Shown one piece after another: positions 44,279 through 53,191 of a DNA stretch of 64,000 bases. The first letter of the stretch is position 1. Each line of letters starts with the position of its first letter. The notes under the pieces were generated by a model. It saw only the letters and a program-made list of their open reading frames with translations, searched no databases and was not told the DNA's origin. The translations under genes and the position numbers were made by a program. Source of the stretch: Roseibacillus sp. (GTDB taxonomy: Bacteria > Verrucomicrobiota > Verrucomicrobiia > Verrucomicrobiales > Akkermansiaceae); contig JAQWTV010000022.1 in NCBI GenBank assembly GCA_029242545.1, positions 20,143-84,142 of the forward strand, read 5' to 3'.

Positions 44279-44353
44279 AGCCCCGTAGTGTAATTGGTAA
44301 CACACCTGATTTTGGTTCAGTATTTCTTGGTTCGAGTCCAGGCGGGGCTGCCA
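44279..44353 (+). tRNA. tRNA-Gln (anticodon TTG)
   Basis: Acceptor AGCCCCG (44279-44285) pairs with CGGGGCT (44343-44349), with G discriminator and encoded CCA (44351-44353). The D arm is GTGT/ACAC; the anticodon stem ends CTGA/TCAG around loop TTTTGGT, giving anticodon TTG, which reads CAA and CAG glutamine codons. The T arm is CTTGG-TTCGAGT-CCAGG. It is intact and lies upstream of the prfA start on the other strand. Confidence 0.97.
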
Positions 44354-44434
44354 CTCTCGGTCAAATAAGGGAGGTTTCGTGGATATTTGGGCATGTCGCT
44401 GTGAAGGGCTTGGCTCCTGGTCGTGAGTTTTTCG

Positions 44435-45037
44435 CTAGAGAAGCACCGGGCGTCGGTGGGTCGGAAGATCCCGGTGGTGCCCAGGAGGGGAGTCAAAATT
44501 TATTTGAACAAATTCATCCCAAATCCCGAGAGTCTTTTTGGACAGGAGGGACTGGATTTCGTCCTCGCAATCTCCACAAAGACAGAGTGGATATGGGTCA
44601 TAGATGATTGAGTCACCTAGTAGAATTCCACCTAGTGAGTGGGTTTGGGCTTCGGTGCGGGGTATGTTGCAGGCTGCACATGTTTGGATCCACGGCTCGA
44701 TGAGATCCCCAAAGGAGAGCAGCTTGGTGCGCTCTTCGAATTTTACTCTGTGCGTGAAAAAAGCGGCGAGGGCTTGTTGTGACTCGGGAGAAAACTCTCC
44801 GGCCATGTTGGCCCGGCAATCCTCGCAGATTGCATATTCAAAAATGCATTCATCACTCCGATAGCTTTTGGCAACTAGGAAAGGTAGATTTGGATCATCT
44901 CTGAGGGACAGTCCGCAGCTGATACAATCCTGGAAAGGCTTGCCAGTTTCCGATGAGTGGAAGTAGGGGTCGGAGTCCAAGATGTAAAAATGACTATGAA
45001 TGGGTCTCTTCTGATTTGTCGTTCCCGCAGAAGCCAT
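44435..45037 (-). CDS. putative zinc-ribbon protein with four CxxC motifs, unknown function
   Basis: The start [12 protein letters not shown] at 45037 is chosen, giving 200 residues and a 44-bp overlap with the 3' end of thiD; a longer frame reaches 45115. Four CxxC pairs are evenly placed (C38-C41, C71-C74, C120-C123, C154-C157), suggesting two zinc sites formed from successive pairs. HFYILDSDPYFHSSETGKPF begins the first half. No family was recognised and no catalytic motif is seen. It overlaps thiD, so expression is probably coupled, but a role in thiamine synthesis is not implied. Confidence 0.75.
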   Translation of the reverse strand: MASAGTTNQKRPIHSHFYILDSDPYFHSSETGKPFQDCISCGLSLRDDPNLPFLVAKSYRSDECIFEYAICEDCRANMAGEFSPESQQALAAFFTHRVKFEERTKLLSFGDLIEPWIQTCAACNIPRTEAQTHSLGGILLGDSIIYDPYPLCLCGDCEDEIQSLLSKKTLGIWDEFVQINFDSPPGHHRDLPTHRRPVLL

Positions 45038-45854
45038 CCGGTCCCGGTGGGAGCTGATTGAGGGCGGAAATTGCTTGTTCTCCCTTTTCCTGAGGCCATC
45101 GGTAGGATGTTTCAAGGACGTGGTCCATCAGCGACTGAGCCTTTGGGATGGCCTGTTCCAGGCCGTGACCGAGTGCCAGCAAGCTGGTTATTGCAGCGGA
45201 ATAGGTGCACCCCGTGCCATGCGTGCTAGGAAGATCGACCCATGGATGGGTAAATTCGCGAGCCTTGCCATTACGGTAAAAAATATCAGTAACCATGTTT
45301 TCCGCCACACTGTGTCCACCAGTGAGAAGAATGGGAATCTCCAGTATTTCAGCGAGCTCTTCCGCAGCCTTGCTTGGGGGTAGCTCTTCTGGAGCTAAGT
45401 GATTATTCAGTCCGAGAAGACGTATAGCCTCGGGAAGGTTTGGAGTGGCGAGGCTCGCCATGGGCAAAAGATTTTCCATATAAGCTTGAATTACCTCCTG
45501 TGGACCAAAGTCAGTTCCTGAAGAGGCAGATAGCACAGGATCTACCACAAGGGGGATTTCGCTTCCTGCAAGGACGTCAGCCACAGCCGAAATATGAAAG
45601 GAGGTGGTAAGAAGTCCGGTTTTGATTGCAGCCACGGGATAGCTATCGAGAAGGATCTGAATCTGCTCCGCTAAGGTCGCTGGGGAAACCTCATGATAAC
45701 TATGCACCTTCTGAGGAGTTTGCACCACAACGCTACTGATCGCGGTAAGGCCGTGGATGCCGTATAACGAAAATGTTTTGAGATCTGCTTGTATTCCCGC
45801 GCCTGCGCCGCAATCGGAGCCGGCGATGGTAAGAGTGACCACTGGTGGTGACAT
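44994..45854 (-). CDS. thiD: hydroxymethylpyrimidine/phosphomethylpyrimidine kinase
   Basis: The ATG at 45854 ([20 protein letters not shown]) gives 286 residues; the longer frame to 45992 overlaps apaG and is rejected. Ribokinase-fold motifs are present: [54 protein letters not shown] and the ATP-site GTGCTYSAA. It phosphorylates HMP and HMP-P for thiamine diphosphate synthesis. thiG lies 6 kb away on the other strand. Confidence 0.93.
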   Translation of the reverse strand: MSPPVVTLTIAGSDCGAGAGIQADLKTFSLYGIHGLTAISSVVVQTPQKVHSYHEVSPATLAEQIQILLDSYPVAAIKTGLLTTSFHISAVADVLAGSEIPLVVDPVLSASSGTDFGPQEVIQAYMENLLPMASLATPNLPEAIRLLGLNNHLAPEELPPSKAAEELAEILEIPILLTGGHSVAENMVTDIFYRNGKAREFTHPWVDLPSTHGTGCTYSAAITSLLALGHGLEQAIPKAQSLMDHVLETSYRWPQEKGEQAISALNQLPPGPDGFCGNDKSEETHS

Positions 45855-45936
45855 CGTAGCCCAATAAAATCGCTCATTCGCGGGACAGGCAAGCTTGTCC
45901 TTGGCAATAGAGTTCGTGGCTCTACGGTTCTGCCCG

Positions 45937-46326
45937 GTGCACCCACATTTCGAAGAACTGGATGGCTTAAGCGTAGAGGTTGATGATGTCATCTATATGC
46001 CCAGTCTTGATCATCCTGAGGACCGTCCGCACCCGTTTGTCTATTTTATCAAGATCTGCAACCATTCGAGCGAGCGTATCCTTATTCGGGGGCGTAAGTG
46101 GGTTGTCAGGGAGAATATTTCCGAGGATGTTATCGTGGTAGAGGGCGATGGGGTAGTGGGGCAAACGCCTGATCTTGGGCCGGGAGAAGAGTTTTCTTAC
46201 AATAGCTACCATGTAGCGCGCTCAAGTGGGTATGCCGAGGGGGCTTTTTTCGGGGCAACTGAGAGCGGACGAAGAATCTTTGTTCGTATTCCTCGGTTCA
46301 ACTTAAGCCTTCCAGAGTGGGCCTGA
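45937..46326 (+). CDS. apaG: ApaG family protein
   Basis: This protein has the ApaG (DUF525) pattern: LSVEVDDVIYMPSLDHPEDR, FVYFIKICNHSSERILIRGR, KWVV, VEGDGVVGQTPDLGPGEEF and IPRFNLSLPEWA. The GTG at 45937 gives about 129 residues, the usual length; a TTG at 45895 would lengthen it by 14 residues and cannot be excluded. The family is a small beta-sandwich of uncertain role, linked to metal or diadenosine tetraphosphate metabolism in older work. It overlaps the convergent gene by 29 bp. Confidence 0.85.
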   Translation: MHPHFEELDGLSVEVDDVIYMPSLDHPEDRPHPFVYFIKICNHSSERILIRGRKWVVRENISEDVIVVEGDGVVGQTPDLGPGEEFSYNSYHVARSSGYAEGAFFGATESGRRIFVRIPRFNLSLPEWA

Positions 46327-46894
46327 TGCCACTTGGAGTCGCAATATGGGTCATACAAACATCGTGATCTTCAACCGGAAGGTAATCACTAATCTGCAGG
46401 TCAAAAGCGACTCCCATCCGGAAGGCTTTGGCGGCAAGAAGGGGGAGAGTGGAGTCGTAATAGGCCTTGCCGCGTCCAAGTCGTGCCCCATTGCGGGCAA
46501 AACCTATTCCAGGGCAGAGACAGAGGTCGACTTTGCCCAGACTGACAGAGGGGTGATATCGCGGATCGGGCTCGCGGATGTTGAAGGCTCCCTTGCTCAG
46601 CTCACTTGGGTCCCGAACCAGATGAAAGCTTAGATTTCCTTGTGATACCCGGGGGTAGGCAAATTGGTAATGCCCCAAGAGAGAAAGGTGAAGGGCTGAG
46701 AGGTCTGCTTCGCTATCCAGTGGTGCGTAGGTTGCAATAACCTCGATTCCCCTGTTCAAAGAAACCCAGGCTGAGAGTTTGTCGCATAAGAGAGCGCTCC
46801 AGTCCTGCCGGAGCGTTTTGTTGGTAGAAGCAAGGGATCGCAGTATTCTGTGACGGTGCTCCTGTTTCTCCTGGATGCTGCGCTGATTTCCCAC
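46298..46894 (-). CDS. 5-formyltetrahydrofolate cyclo-ligase
   Basis: This 198-residue member of the 5-FTHF cyclo-ligase family has KQEHRHRILRSLAS at the N-terminus, VIATYAPLDSEADLSALH, FAYPRV, FNIREPDP and VDLCLCPGIGFARNGARLGRG with the glycine-rich ATP site, ending in AFDLQISDYLPVEDHDVCM. It converts 5-formyl-THF to 5,10-methenyl-THF with ATP. It overlaps apaG tail-to-tail by 29 bp and is 44 bp from a divergent small exported protein. Confidence 0.9.
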   Translation of the reverse strand: MGNQRSIQEKQEHRHRILRSLASTNKTLRQDWSALLCDKLSAWVSLNRGIEVIATYAPLDSEADLSALHLSLLGHYQFAYPRVSQGNLSFHLVRDPSELSKGAFNIREPDPRYHPSVSLGKVDLCLCPGIGFARNGARLGRGKAYYDSTLPLLAAKAFRMGVAFDLQISDYLPVEDHDVCMTHIATPSGIRPTLEGLS

Positions 46895-46938
46895 TTGCGA
46901 AAAAGATCGTGTGGGCGAACTATGAAGTCATCCAAACG

Positions 46939-47532
46939 GTGAAGCAAGCAAGCTGGATATTACTTATTTCCATGGTCGTCAGCTACGGGCAGGGCGAGGA
47001 TGCTGGCTTTGCGGATCTCTATGAGGCTCCGATCGTTGAGCGGGTTCTCTTTGGAGATGATGTGATGCTTGCGACAGAGCGTAAGAATTATTCGACGAAC
47101 CTCGCGACCTATGTGGCAAATCTGGTTTCGGTCAAGGGGGCTTCCAAGGAGGCGCTCTTGAGTGCGCGCCGAATCCTAGCCCTGTCTCTTCACTTGGAGA
47201 GGCGTAATAAGCAGGCGATGGTGGTCAATTTTCAATTAAGGCAGGGAGTGATGCCCAAGGTGAAAATCGGGGACTATAATCCCCGCACATTTTCCCGACT
47301 CCTCATGGCGAGAGCCAAGCTGCTGAACAAGGCAGGAGAGGGGGCTGAGAAAGAGCGACTGCTGGCGCGCTATTTTATCGATGTGGCGGCGCACATTGAC
47401 CCGAGAAACGAGGATGCGGTTTTCGAGTGCGAAAGTCAGCGTATCGATTTTGGGGAGTTGGATTGGGGTATCCTCACCGCGGGGCCCTCCAAATCCAAAG
47501 AAGCGGCGGAAATTCAGGAGCCAGAGAATTAG
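46939..47532 (+). CDS. small exported hypothetical protein
   Basis: No family was recognised. Starting at GTG 46939 gives a signal-peptide-like start (KQASWILLISMVVSYGQ) and 197 residues; a GTG at 46909 would add ten residues. The mature part is helical (ATERKNYSTNLATYVANLVS, EALLSARRILALSLHLERR, YNPRTFSRLLMARAKLL), like short TPR or helical repeat regions in exported PVC proteins. The stop overlaps the convergent sigma-factor stop by 4 bp. Function is not inferred. Confidence 0.7.
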   Translation: MKQASWILLISMVVSYGQGEDAGFADLYEAPIVERVLFGDDVMLATERKNYSTNLATYVANLVSVKGASKEALLSARRILALSLHLERRNKQAMVVNFQLRQGVMPKVKIGDYNPRTFSRLLMARAKLLNKAGEGAEKERLLARYFIDVAAHIDPRNEDAVFECESQRIDFGELDWGILTAGPSKSKEAAEIQEPEN

Positions 47533-48149
47533 TTATTGTTCGATGGGCTGGGGGTGGACTCGAGGAACTGGCCGAGGACCTGGCGAAGACTGGTGCGGGC
47601 CCGGAAAAGTTGGCTCTTTACGGCAGACACGGAGATCCCGAGGACATCCGCAATGTCCTCATAGGGCATGTTCTCATATCTCCGCAGGACTACTGCCATA
47701 CGCTGCTTTCGGGGGAGGCTTGCAATCGCTCGATTAACTGCCTCGCGCAACTCCGACTGAAGCATTTGAGCGTCAGGCTGTGTGTGCCCTTTTTCCTGAA
47801 ACTGTTGGTGCCAGTCATCCGCTTGCTCCTCCAGCGATTGCTCGCCCCGACGTGATTTCCGCCTAGTCTCATTAAAGACAAGGTTGCGGGTAATGGTGAA
47901 AAGGAATGTTGTGAACTTAGCAGTGGGTTTGTAGCGCCCTGCACTCTTCCACAAGCGAAGAAACACCTGTTGGGCGATATCCTCCGCCTCGCTATGGTTG
48001 GCAAGCATCTTGGCAACGGTTCCTACGACGGCATGGCGATGCCGTTGAACGAGTTCCTCGAATGCGGCATGATCACCCCGTGCGACCTTTGTCATCAGGG
48101 ATACATCAAATGCATCTTCAGCATCCCGATTGGAGGAGGCCTTGGGCAT
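47529..48149 (-). CDS. ECF-type RNA polymerase sigma factor
   Basis: This 206-residue sigma-70-family protein has region 2 (residues about 25-95: DHAAFEELVQRHRHAVVGTV, EAEDIAQQVFLRLWKSAGRY, FLFTITRNLVFNETRRKSRRG) and region 4 (about 135-185: SLPRKQRMAVVLRRYENMPY, EDIADVLGISVSAVKSQLFR). It probably directs transcription of an envelope or stress regulon. No anti-sigma gene is adjacent in the window, so its control is unknown. It ends in a Ser/Pro/Asn-rich tail. Confidence 0.93.
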   Translation of the reverse strand: MPKASSNRDAEDAFDVSLMTKVARGDHAAFEELVQRHRHAVVGTVAKMLANHSEAEDIAQQVFLRLWKSAGRYKPTAKFTTFLFTITRNLVFNETRRKSRRGEQSLEEQADDWHQQFQEKGHTQPDAQMLQSELREAVNRAIASLPRKQRMAVVLRRYENMPYEDIADVLGISVSAVKSQLFRARTSLRQVLGQFLESTPSPSNNN

Positions 48150-48444
48150 CAGGAAATAGAGTGGTTGTTGCTTTGCACTGGGTCTCGCCGGAGTCCCTTG
48201 TATCGATCATTGCGGAAAAATGATTCAGTTTCCGCAGGAATTATGTCGGAGACGATTGCAAGGTGGACGGTCGAAGGGGCCACTTAAACACCTTTTACAC
48301 CATCTTAACAAATCAGGCTCCTGAGGCTCAGGTTGCTTATATGCTGCCGATTTAGAGGAGCGAGGAAGACAGGAGAGACCTGCTTTTGTCTTCAAGAAAG
48401 AGCCGGTCCCCGTGGCCGGAGGCTATGGCGAGTATTGCGAAGGG

Positions 48445-49785
48445 TTAACCCTTTATTTCCAAAAGCATCTGAGCGTTGTTAGGAAACTTCTTAAGAAAGA
48501 AGAGAAGGCGCTCCATTGCTTCGAGAGGCCGGTGCCCAGATAGGCCACGACGAATGAGATAGATCTTATGAAGTAAGTGCTCAGGGAGCAGAAGCTCCTC
48601 ACGCCGGGTGCCGGACTTAAAAATGTCAACCGCGGGGTAAATGAAGCTTTCCGCAATCCGGCGGTCGAGAACCAGCTCCATGTTTCCCGTCCCCTTGAAT
48701 TCCTGAAATATTGCCTCGTCCGCCTTGGCGTTAGTTTGGACTAATGCTGTCCCTATGATCGTCAGGGATCCTCCTTCTTTGAGGTTCCGGGCAGCGGCAA
48801 AAAGGCGCCGGGGCATTTCGAGAGCGCCTGCGACAATTCCTCCACTTTGGTAACCACGACCCTTCCCGCCTCGGTTGCTATTGTTGTAGGCCCGCGCAAG
48901 ACGGGTAATTGAATCCAGAAGGAGGAATACATCCTGGCCTGCCTCGACCAAGCGCTTGGCTCTTTCGATGCACAGCTCCGCGAGGCGGCAATGGTTCTTA
49001 GCCGGCATATCGTTCGAGCTAGCATAGATCTCGGCCTCGGGCAGTTGCCGCTTGAATTCAGTAACCTCTTCGGGGCGTTCGTCGACGAGCAGGATAATGA
49101 GGTGAAGGTTTTCGGAATGCCGCTCCCGAACAGCTTCAGCCAGATGCAGCAACAGGGTAGTTTTTCCTGATCTAGGTGGAGAGACTATAAGGCCCCTCTG
49201 ACCTCGGCCGATGGGCGAGATCATATCGATAACCCGGGTTGTGAATCGTTCAGGCTCAGTCTCGAACGGAATCCGCTTTACGGGATTAGTGGCCTTTAGT
49301 TCTTCAAAGAATGAAAGCTTGCGAGCGTCCTCTGGTTTTTGCCCATTTACGGAGGTGACTTCGACGAGCTGTGGTCCTCGGTTGCCTTGACGGGCCATGC
49401 CGTGAACCCACATGCCGACCCGGAGTCCCTCCCGGCGAACAAGCTCTGGGGGAAGAAAAACATCATCCTTTGATTGCTCGAAATCCTTATCGGGTTGGCG
49501 TAGAAAACCAAATCCTTTTGGGGCTAGCTCCAGGACGCCGTTCACTTCAACGGGCGAACCAGTAAGGACAACATCCTTGCGCTGTTCTCCTTCATCGATT
49601 TCGTGGCCGCCACCGCCACCGCCACCGCCATCTCTTCTCCGGTCATTTCCTCGGCGGCGTCCTCTGCCTCTGACTCTGCCTCGAACTGCTCCACCACGTC
49701 TCCGGCGGTGCTTATCACCGCCGCCCCTCCTGTGCCCCTCCGAGGGATCCCCGGAAGGTGCGTCTGAAGGAGGGTCAGAGCTCAT
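48445..49785 (-). CDS. rho: transcription termination factor Rho with RG-rich N-terminus
   Basis: The ATG at 49785 (MSSDPPSDAPSGDPSEGH) gives 446 residues; the longer frame to 49944 is rejected. Residues 19-60 are dominated by Arg and Gly, with RGRVRGRGRRRG and an uninterrupted Gly8 tract (53-60). After it come the cold-shock RNA-binding domain (GVLELAPKGFGFLR, about 82-125), Walker A PPRSGKTTLL, Walker B LLDSITRLARAYN and the Q/R-loop region. It is a hexameric RNA helicase that terminates transcription. The disordered RG region may mediate RNA binding or condensate formation, as reported for other Rho proteins with such inserts. Confidence 0.95.
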   Translation of the reverse strand: MSSDPPSDAPSGDPSEGHRRGGGDKHRRRRGGAVRGRVRGRGRRRGNDRRRDGGGGGGGGHEIDEGEQRKDVVLTGSPVEVNGVLELAPKGFGFLRQPDKDFEQSKDDVFLPPELVRREGLRVGMWVHGMARQGNRGPQLVEVTSVNGQKPEDARKLSFFEELKATNPVKRIPFETEPERFTTRVIDMISPIGRGQRGLIVSPPRSGKTTLLLHLAEAVRERHSENLHLIILLVDERPEEVTEFKRQLPEAEIYASSNDMPAKNHCRLAELCIERAKRLVEAGQDVFLLLDSITRLARAYNNSNRGGKGRGYQSGGIVAGALEMPRRLFAAARNLKEGGSLTIIGTALVQTNAKADEAIFQEFKGTGNMELVLDRRIAESFIYPAVDIFKSGTRREELLLPEHLLHKIYLIRRGLSGHRPLEAMERLLFFLKKFPNNAQMLLEIKG

Positions 49786-49826
49786 GATAAAAGTTGGTAT
49801 GCTCGGCTCCAAGCCGCCGATGGCGG

Positions 49827-50105
49827 TTAGTGGCGCGTCACAAGGAGGAGTGTTGTATTCGTAAGGGCAATCCTCGCCGTATTGAGGAGTGTTACCCTTA
49901 GGAAAGTGCCTTGAAAGAGTCCGGGGAGATTGAGTGAATCCCAAGACTTTTCGGGCTGCTTGAGAGACGAAAGAGAATCGCCATGTCGACCAAGCGGTTG
50001 AATCATGGGCCGGCAGGGACGTTTAGCAACCACAAAATTCAAAGCGAACTCCGTGATGTTTTCGGTATCGATGGGAATTTTTTGAGGCAGGAAACGGACC
50101 ACCAT
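49827..50105 (-). CDS. doubtful 92-residue ORF upstream of rho
   Basis: This ATG-initiated frame fills most of the 361-bp interval between the rho start and divergent mdh. No domain was recognised, and the composition (LRVTLLNTARIALTNTTLLL near the end) is not clearly coding. It may be the rho leader; E. coli rho also has a regulated leader, but no such element could be confirmed here. Otherwise nothing is seen in this interval. Confidence 0.2.
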   Translation of the reverse strand: MVVRFLPQKIPIDTENITEFALNFVVAKRPCRPMIQPLGRHGDSLSSLKQPEKSWDSLNLPGLFQGTFLRVTLLNTARIALTNTTLLLVTRH

Positions 50106-50146
50106 TGACCCGGCAAGGTCTCGCCGCTAAAGGCTGATGCATCATC

Positions 50147-51136
50147 ATGAGGGATAGTATTACCGTTACCATTACCGGCGCCGCTGGGCAAATCGGCTAC
50201 TCGCTGCTTTTTCGAATAGCTTCTGGTGGATTATTTGGTCCTGACCAGCCGGTGCATCTGAATTTGATTGAGATCGAGCCCGCGATGAAAGCGCTGGAAG
50301 GAACGGCCATGGAGCTAGATGATTGTGCTTTCCCTCTGCTATCCGGGATCACCACGACCAGTGATCTGGATGAGGGGTTCAGCGGTGCGAATTGGGCGTT
50401 TCTGGTAGGATCTGTGCCGCGAAAAGCAGGAATGGAAAGAAAGGATCTTCTTGGGATTAATGGGAAAATTTTCACTCGTCAGGGTGAGGCAATTGCCGCT
50501 AATGCCGCAGATGATATCCGAGTGCTAGTTGTGGGTAATCCCTGTAATACGAATTGTCTCATAACCATGAACAATGCGCCGGGTATTCCATCGGAACGCT
50601 TTTTCGCAATGACCCGCCTGGATGAGAATCGCGCCAAGAGTCAGTTGGCTGCCAAGGCAGGAGTGCACGTGAGCTCGATTTCGAATCTCTGCATATGGGG
50701 GAATCATTCCGCCACACAGTATCCCGACTTTACCAATGCCTTGGTTGGCCAGGCAAAGGTGGTTGACGCTATCGACGATCTCGAGTGGCTCAAGGGGGAG
50801 TTTATCTCGACCGTCCAGCAGCGTGGCGCAGCGATTATCAATGCTCGGGGAGCTTCCTCTGCTGCGTCTGCGGCCAATGCTGCCATCGATACGGTTCGCA
50901 GTCTGGTCGCCCCGACTCCTGAGGGTGACTGGACCAGCGTCGCCATTTGCTCAAAGGGTGAGTATGGCATTGATGAGGGGCTTATCGCCTCCATGCCGGT
51001 GAAATCTGACGGGAATGGGGTATGGTCCGTGGTGGAAGGAGTGGAGATTGACGATTTCTCGAGAGCGAAAATTGATGAAAGCGTTTTAGAACTGCGTGAG
51101 GAGCGCGCCGCGGTGTCCGATCTAATTCCGTCCTGA
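50147..51136 (+). CDS. mdh: malate dehydrogenase (NAD-dependent)
   Basis: This 329-residue LDH/MDH-superfamily protein is of the cytosolic-like MDH type. The Rossmann motif [31 protein letters not shown] and [12 protein letters not shown] (substrate arginine) are present, and the catalytic histidine is in [12 protein letters not shown]. It interconverts malate and oxaloacetate in the TCA cycle. thiG starts 3 bp after its stop, so they are probably co-transcribed. Confidence 0.95.
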   Translation: MRDSITVTITGAAGQIGYSLLFRIASGGLFGPDQPVHLNLIEIEPAMKALEGTAMELDDCAFPLLSGITTTSDLDEGFSGANWAFLVGSVPRKAGMERKDLLGINGKIFTRQGEAIAANAADDIRVLVVGNPCNTNCLITMNNAPGIPSERFFAMTRLDENRAKSQLAAKAGVHVSSISNLCIWGNHSATQYPDFTNALVGQAKVVDAIDDLEWLKGEFISTVQQRGAAIINARGASSAASAANAAIDTVRSLVAPTPEGDWTSVAICSKGEYGIDEGLIASMPVKSDGNGVWSVVEGVEIDDFSRAKIDESVLELREERAAVSDLIPS

Positions 51137-51138
51137 AG

Positions 51139-51924
51139 GTGAGCGTGGATCTCTTAGAGATTGGAGGGCGACAATTCCGTTCACGCCTTCTTCTGGGGAC
51201 CGGTAAATTCGGTTCTCCTGAGCTGATGCGGGAAGCGCTTGTGGCCTCCGGCACTGAGATCGTAACAGTTGCTCTCAGAAGGGCGGATGTGACTGGTGGC
51301 AATGACCCGTTTGCCAATATTCTCGATTTTGTAGATCCCGATAGCTACCTGCTGCTGGCTAACACTAGTGGTGCTATGAATGCGGATGAAGCTGTCAGGT
51401 TGGCCAAGCTTGCTGAGGCTGCCGGTCTGCCAAAATGGATCAAACTAGAGATACATCCTGACCCAACCTATCTTCTTCCAGATCCTGTAGAAACTCTTAA
51501 AGCGGCAGAGATTCTCGTGGCCGAGGGGTTTACGGTGCTCCCATATATTAATGCGGACCCGGTATTGGCCAAACGCCTCGAAGATGTTGGGGTTGCGACC
51601 GTAATGCCGCTGGGTGCTCCAATTGGATCCAATATGGGCCTTGTGACCAGGGACCAGATCCGCATCATCATTGAGCAGGCAACGATACCGGTGATAGTTG
51701 ACGCTGGAATCGGTGCGCCCAGCCATGCCGCAGAGGCCATCGAAATGGGGGCCTCCGCGGTCCTTGTAAATACGGCGATCGCGGTTGCTGGTGATCCGGT
51801 AGCGATGGCGAGAGCTTTCAGAGGGGCGGTTGAGGCAGGTCGTGGCGCGTTTGCCGCTGGATTGCCGATGCAAAGCGAGCGAGCGGAGGCCACCAGCCCG
51901 CTAACGGGGTTTCTTGATAACTGA
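51139..51924 (+). CDS. thiG: thiazole synthase
   Basis: This 261-residue TIM-barrel protein starts at GTG 51139 (a second GTG two codons later is possible). [28 protein letters not shown], the imine-forming lysine K102 in [55 protein letters not shown] and VNTAIA match ThiG. It builds the thiamine thiazole from dehydroglycine, DXP and thiocarboxylated ThiS; a MoeB/ThiF-type activator lies 1.3 kb downstream on the other strand. Confidence 0.95.
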   Translation: MSVDLLEIGGRQFRSRLLLGTGKFGSPELMREALVASGTEIVTVALRRADVTGGNDPFANILDFVDPDSYLLLANTSGAMNADEAVRLAKLAEAAGLPKWIKLEIHPDPTYLLPDPVETLKAAEILVAEGFTVLPYINADPVLAKRLEDVGVATVMPLGAPIGSNMGLVTRDQIRIIIEQATIPVIVDAGIGAPSHAAEAIEMGASAVLVNTAIAVAGDPVAMARAFRGAVEAGRGAFAAGLPMQSERAEATSPLTGFLDN

Positions 51925-51993
51925 GGGCTGCTAGGTTGCGGTCGTTTCTTGTCTCATCTGTTTTTGTCTGTATCCTCCTGAGGCTATTAGTAA

Positions 51994-53175
51994 ATGACAC
52001 CGCTTTTCCGGAAATTTCTCGGGATGAATTGGGTCCTGGTCCTCACCATGTATGGACTTCTGGTGTTCGGAGTATTCAGCATCGAAAGCGCAGCCCGGCA
52101 CATTCCGGTTTCCGGTTTAGGGGATCATCCAGAGCAGTGGGGTGCATGGTTTGCTGATCGACAGAAGCTTTGGATTGTCGTTGGCAGCCTGGTTTATTTT
52201 GCGGTGGCTCTTACAGATTACCGGTGGCTCATGTGGCTAGGCATCCCAATGTATGGCTTGGGGATAGGAATGCTCCTTGTGCTGATGTCTCAAGAGTCCG
52301 AGGTGCATCAGCTTACATTGATGGGACTGAGCTTCCAGCCCACTCAAATTGTGATAGCGGCAGGTATTATAATGGTGGGGCTCAGCTTTCAGGTTCTCCC
52401 AAGAATCCAGCGGTGGCTAGGGCATCCGGCCTGTCGGTTGGGCATTATCGGTTTCTTATGCGGTATCCCATTTCTCCTTGTTGTGAAAAACGGGGACATG
52501 GGTTCGGCAATCGTTTGGTTGCCTGTTGCTTTCGTCACGATGCTGGTGGGAGGTATTCCGTATCGTTACCTCCTATTCATGGGATTGATTGGAGCAGGAG
52601 TATTACCAATTATATACTTCATAGTGTTGCCAGGAGTCTCCGAGCGTGGGTATGCGCGAGTGAACAATTATCTGGAAAATGTTCAAACCGGGCAGATTGC
52701 GAACACTGATAAAAACTATGCAGAATACCGGGTGACAATGGCAGTCGGTAAGGCCGGCTGGAGAGGAGCCGGATATGGTAGCGAGTCCAAGGATTCTCTG
52801 CACCATCGAAAGGACATTCCCTGGAAGACTGCCCATAATGACTACATTTTTGCCGTGATCGCTGAGGAGCAGGGATTTCGGGGGAGCCTCCTGCTCCTTA
52901 CCGGATTCGCCCTCCTTTTGATCCAGTGCCTCTTTGTCGCGTTTTACAGCCGAGATTTCGCGGGCCAGATTATTGCTGCAGGAGTCGTTGGGCTTTTGTT
53001 CGCCCACATTTTTGAGAATATCGGAATGTGTGTTTCGATCATGCCGATCACGGGGATTCCCCTACCACTGATCAGCTATTCGGGAACCTTTGTCCTAATC
53101 TGTATGTTCCTCCTTGGGCTGGTGCAAAGCATCTGGGTGCATCGCAATACAGGGAGGTCGGAAGCTGGTGTGTAG
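51994..53175 (+). CDS. rodA: SEDS peptidoglycan glycosyltransferase RodA
   Basis: This 393-residue polytopic protein of the SEDS family has about ten membrane helices. LSFQPTQIVIAAGIIMVGL, VVKNGDMGSAIVWLPVAF (catalytic aspartate region) and AHNDYIFAVIAEEQGFRG mark the family, with ITGIPLPLISYSGTFVL near the end. Variants such as QPTQ for QPSE and YSGT for YGGS are mild. It polymerises glycan strands with PBP2 (gene at 57781) during elongation, though here it is separated from the mre operon by about 4 kb. Confidence 0.92.
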   Translation: MTPLFRKFLGMNWVLVLTMYGLLVFGVFSIESAARHIPVSGLGDHPEQWGAWFADRQKLWIVVGSLVYFAVALTDYRWLMWLGIPMYGLGIGMLLVLMSQESEVHQLTLMGLSFQPTQIVIAAGIIMVGLSFQVLPRIQRWLGHPACRLGIIGFLCGIPFLLVVKNGDMGSAIVWLPVAFVTMLVGGIPYRYLLFMGLIGAGVLPIIYFIVLPGVSERGYARVNNYLENVQTGQIANTDKNYAEYRVTMAVGKAGWRGAGYGSESKDSLHHRKDIPWKTAHNDYIFAVIAEEQGFRGSLLLLTGFALLLIQCLFVAFYSRDFAGQIIAAGVVGLLFAHIFENIGMCVSIMPITGIPLPLISYSGTFVLICMFLLGLVQSIWVHRNTGRSEAGV

Positions 53176-53191
53176 AGCAAAGGGAAAGGGT

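Noticed and set aside
45855..45992. Extended thiD start overlapping apaG
   Set aside because: ThiD similarity begins at [14 protein letters not shown] (45854); the extension is Ser/Thr-rich antisense of apaG.
49786..49944. Extended rho start
   Set aside because: The added residues are Pro/Thr/Cys-rich without similarity; ATG at 49785 begins the charged N-terminus.
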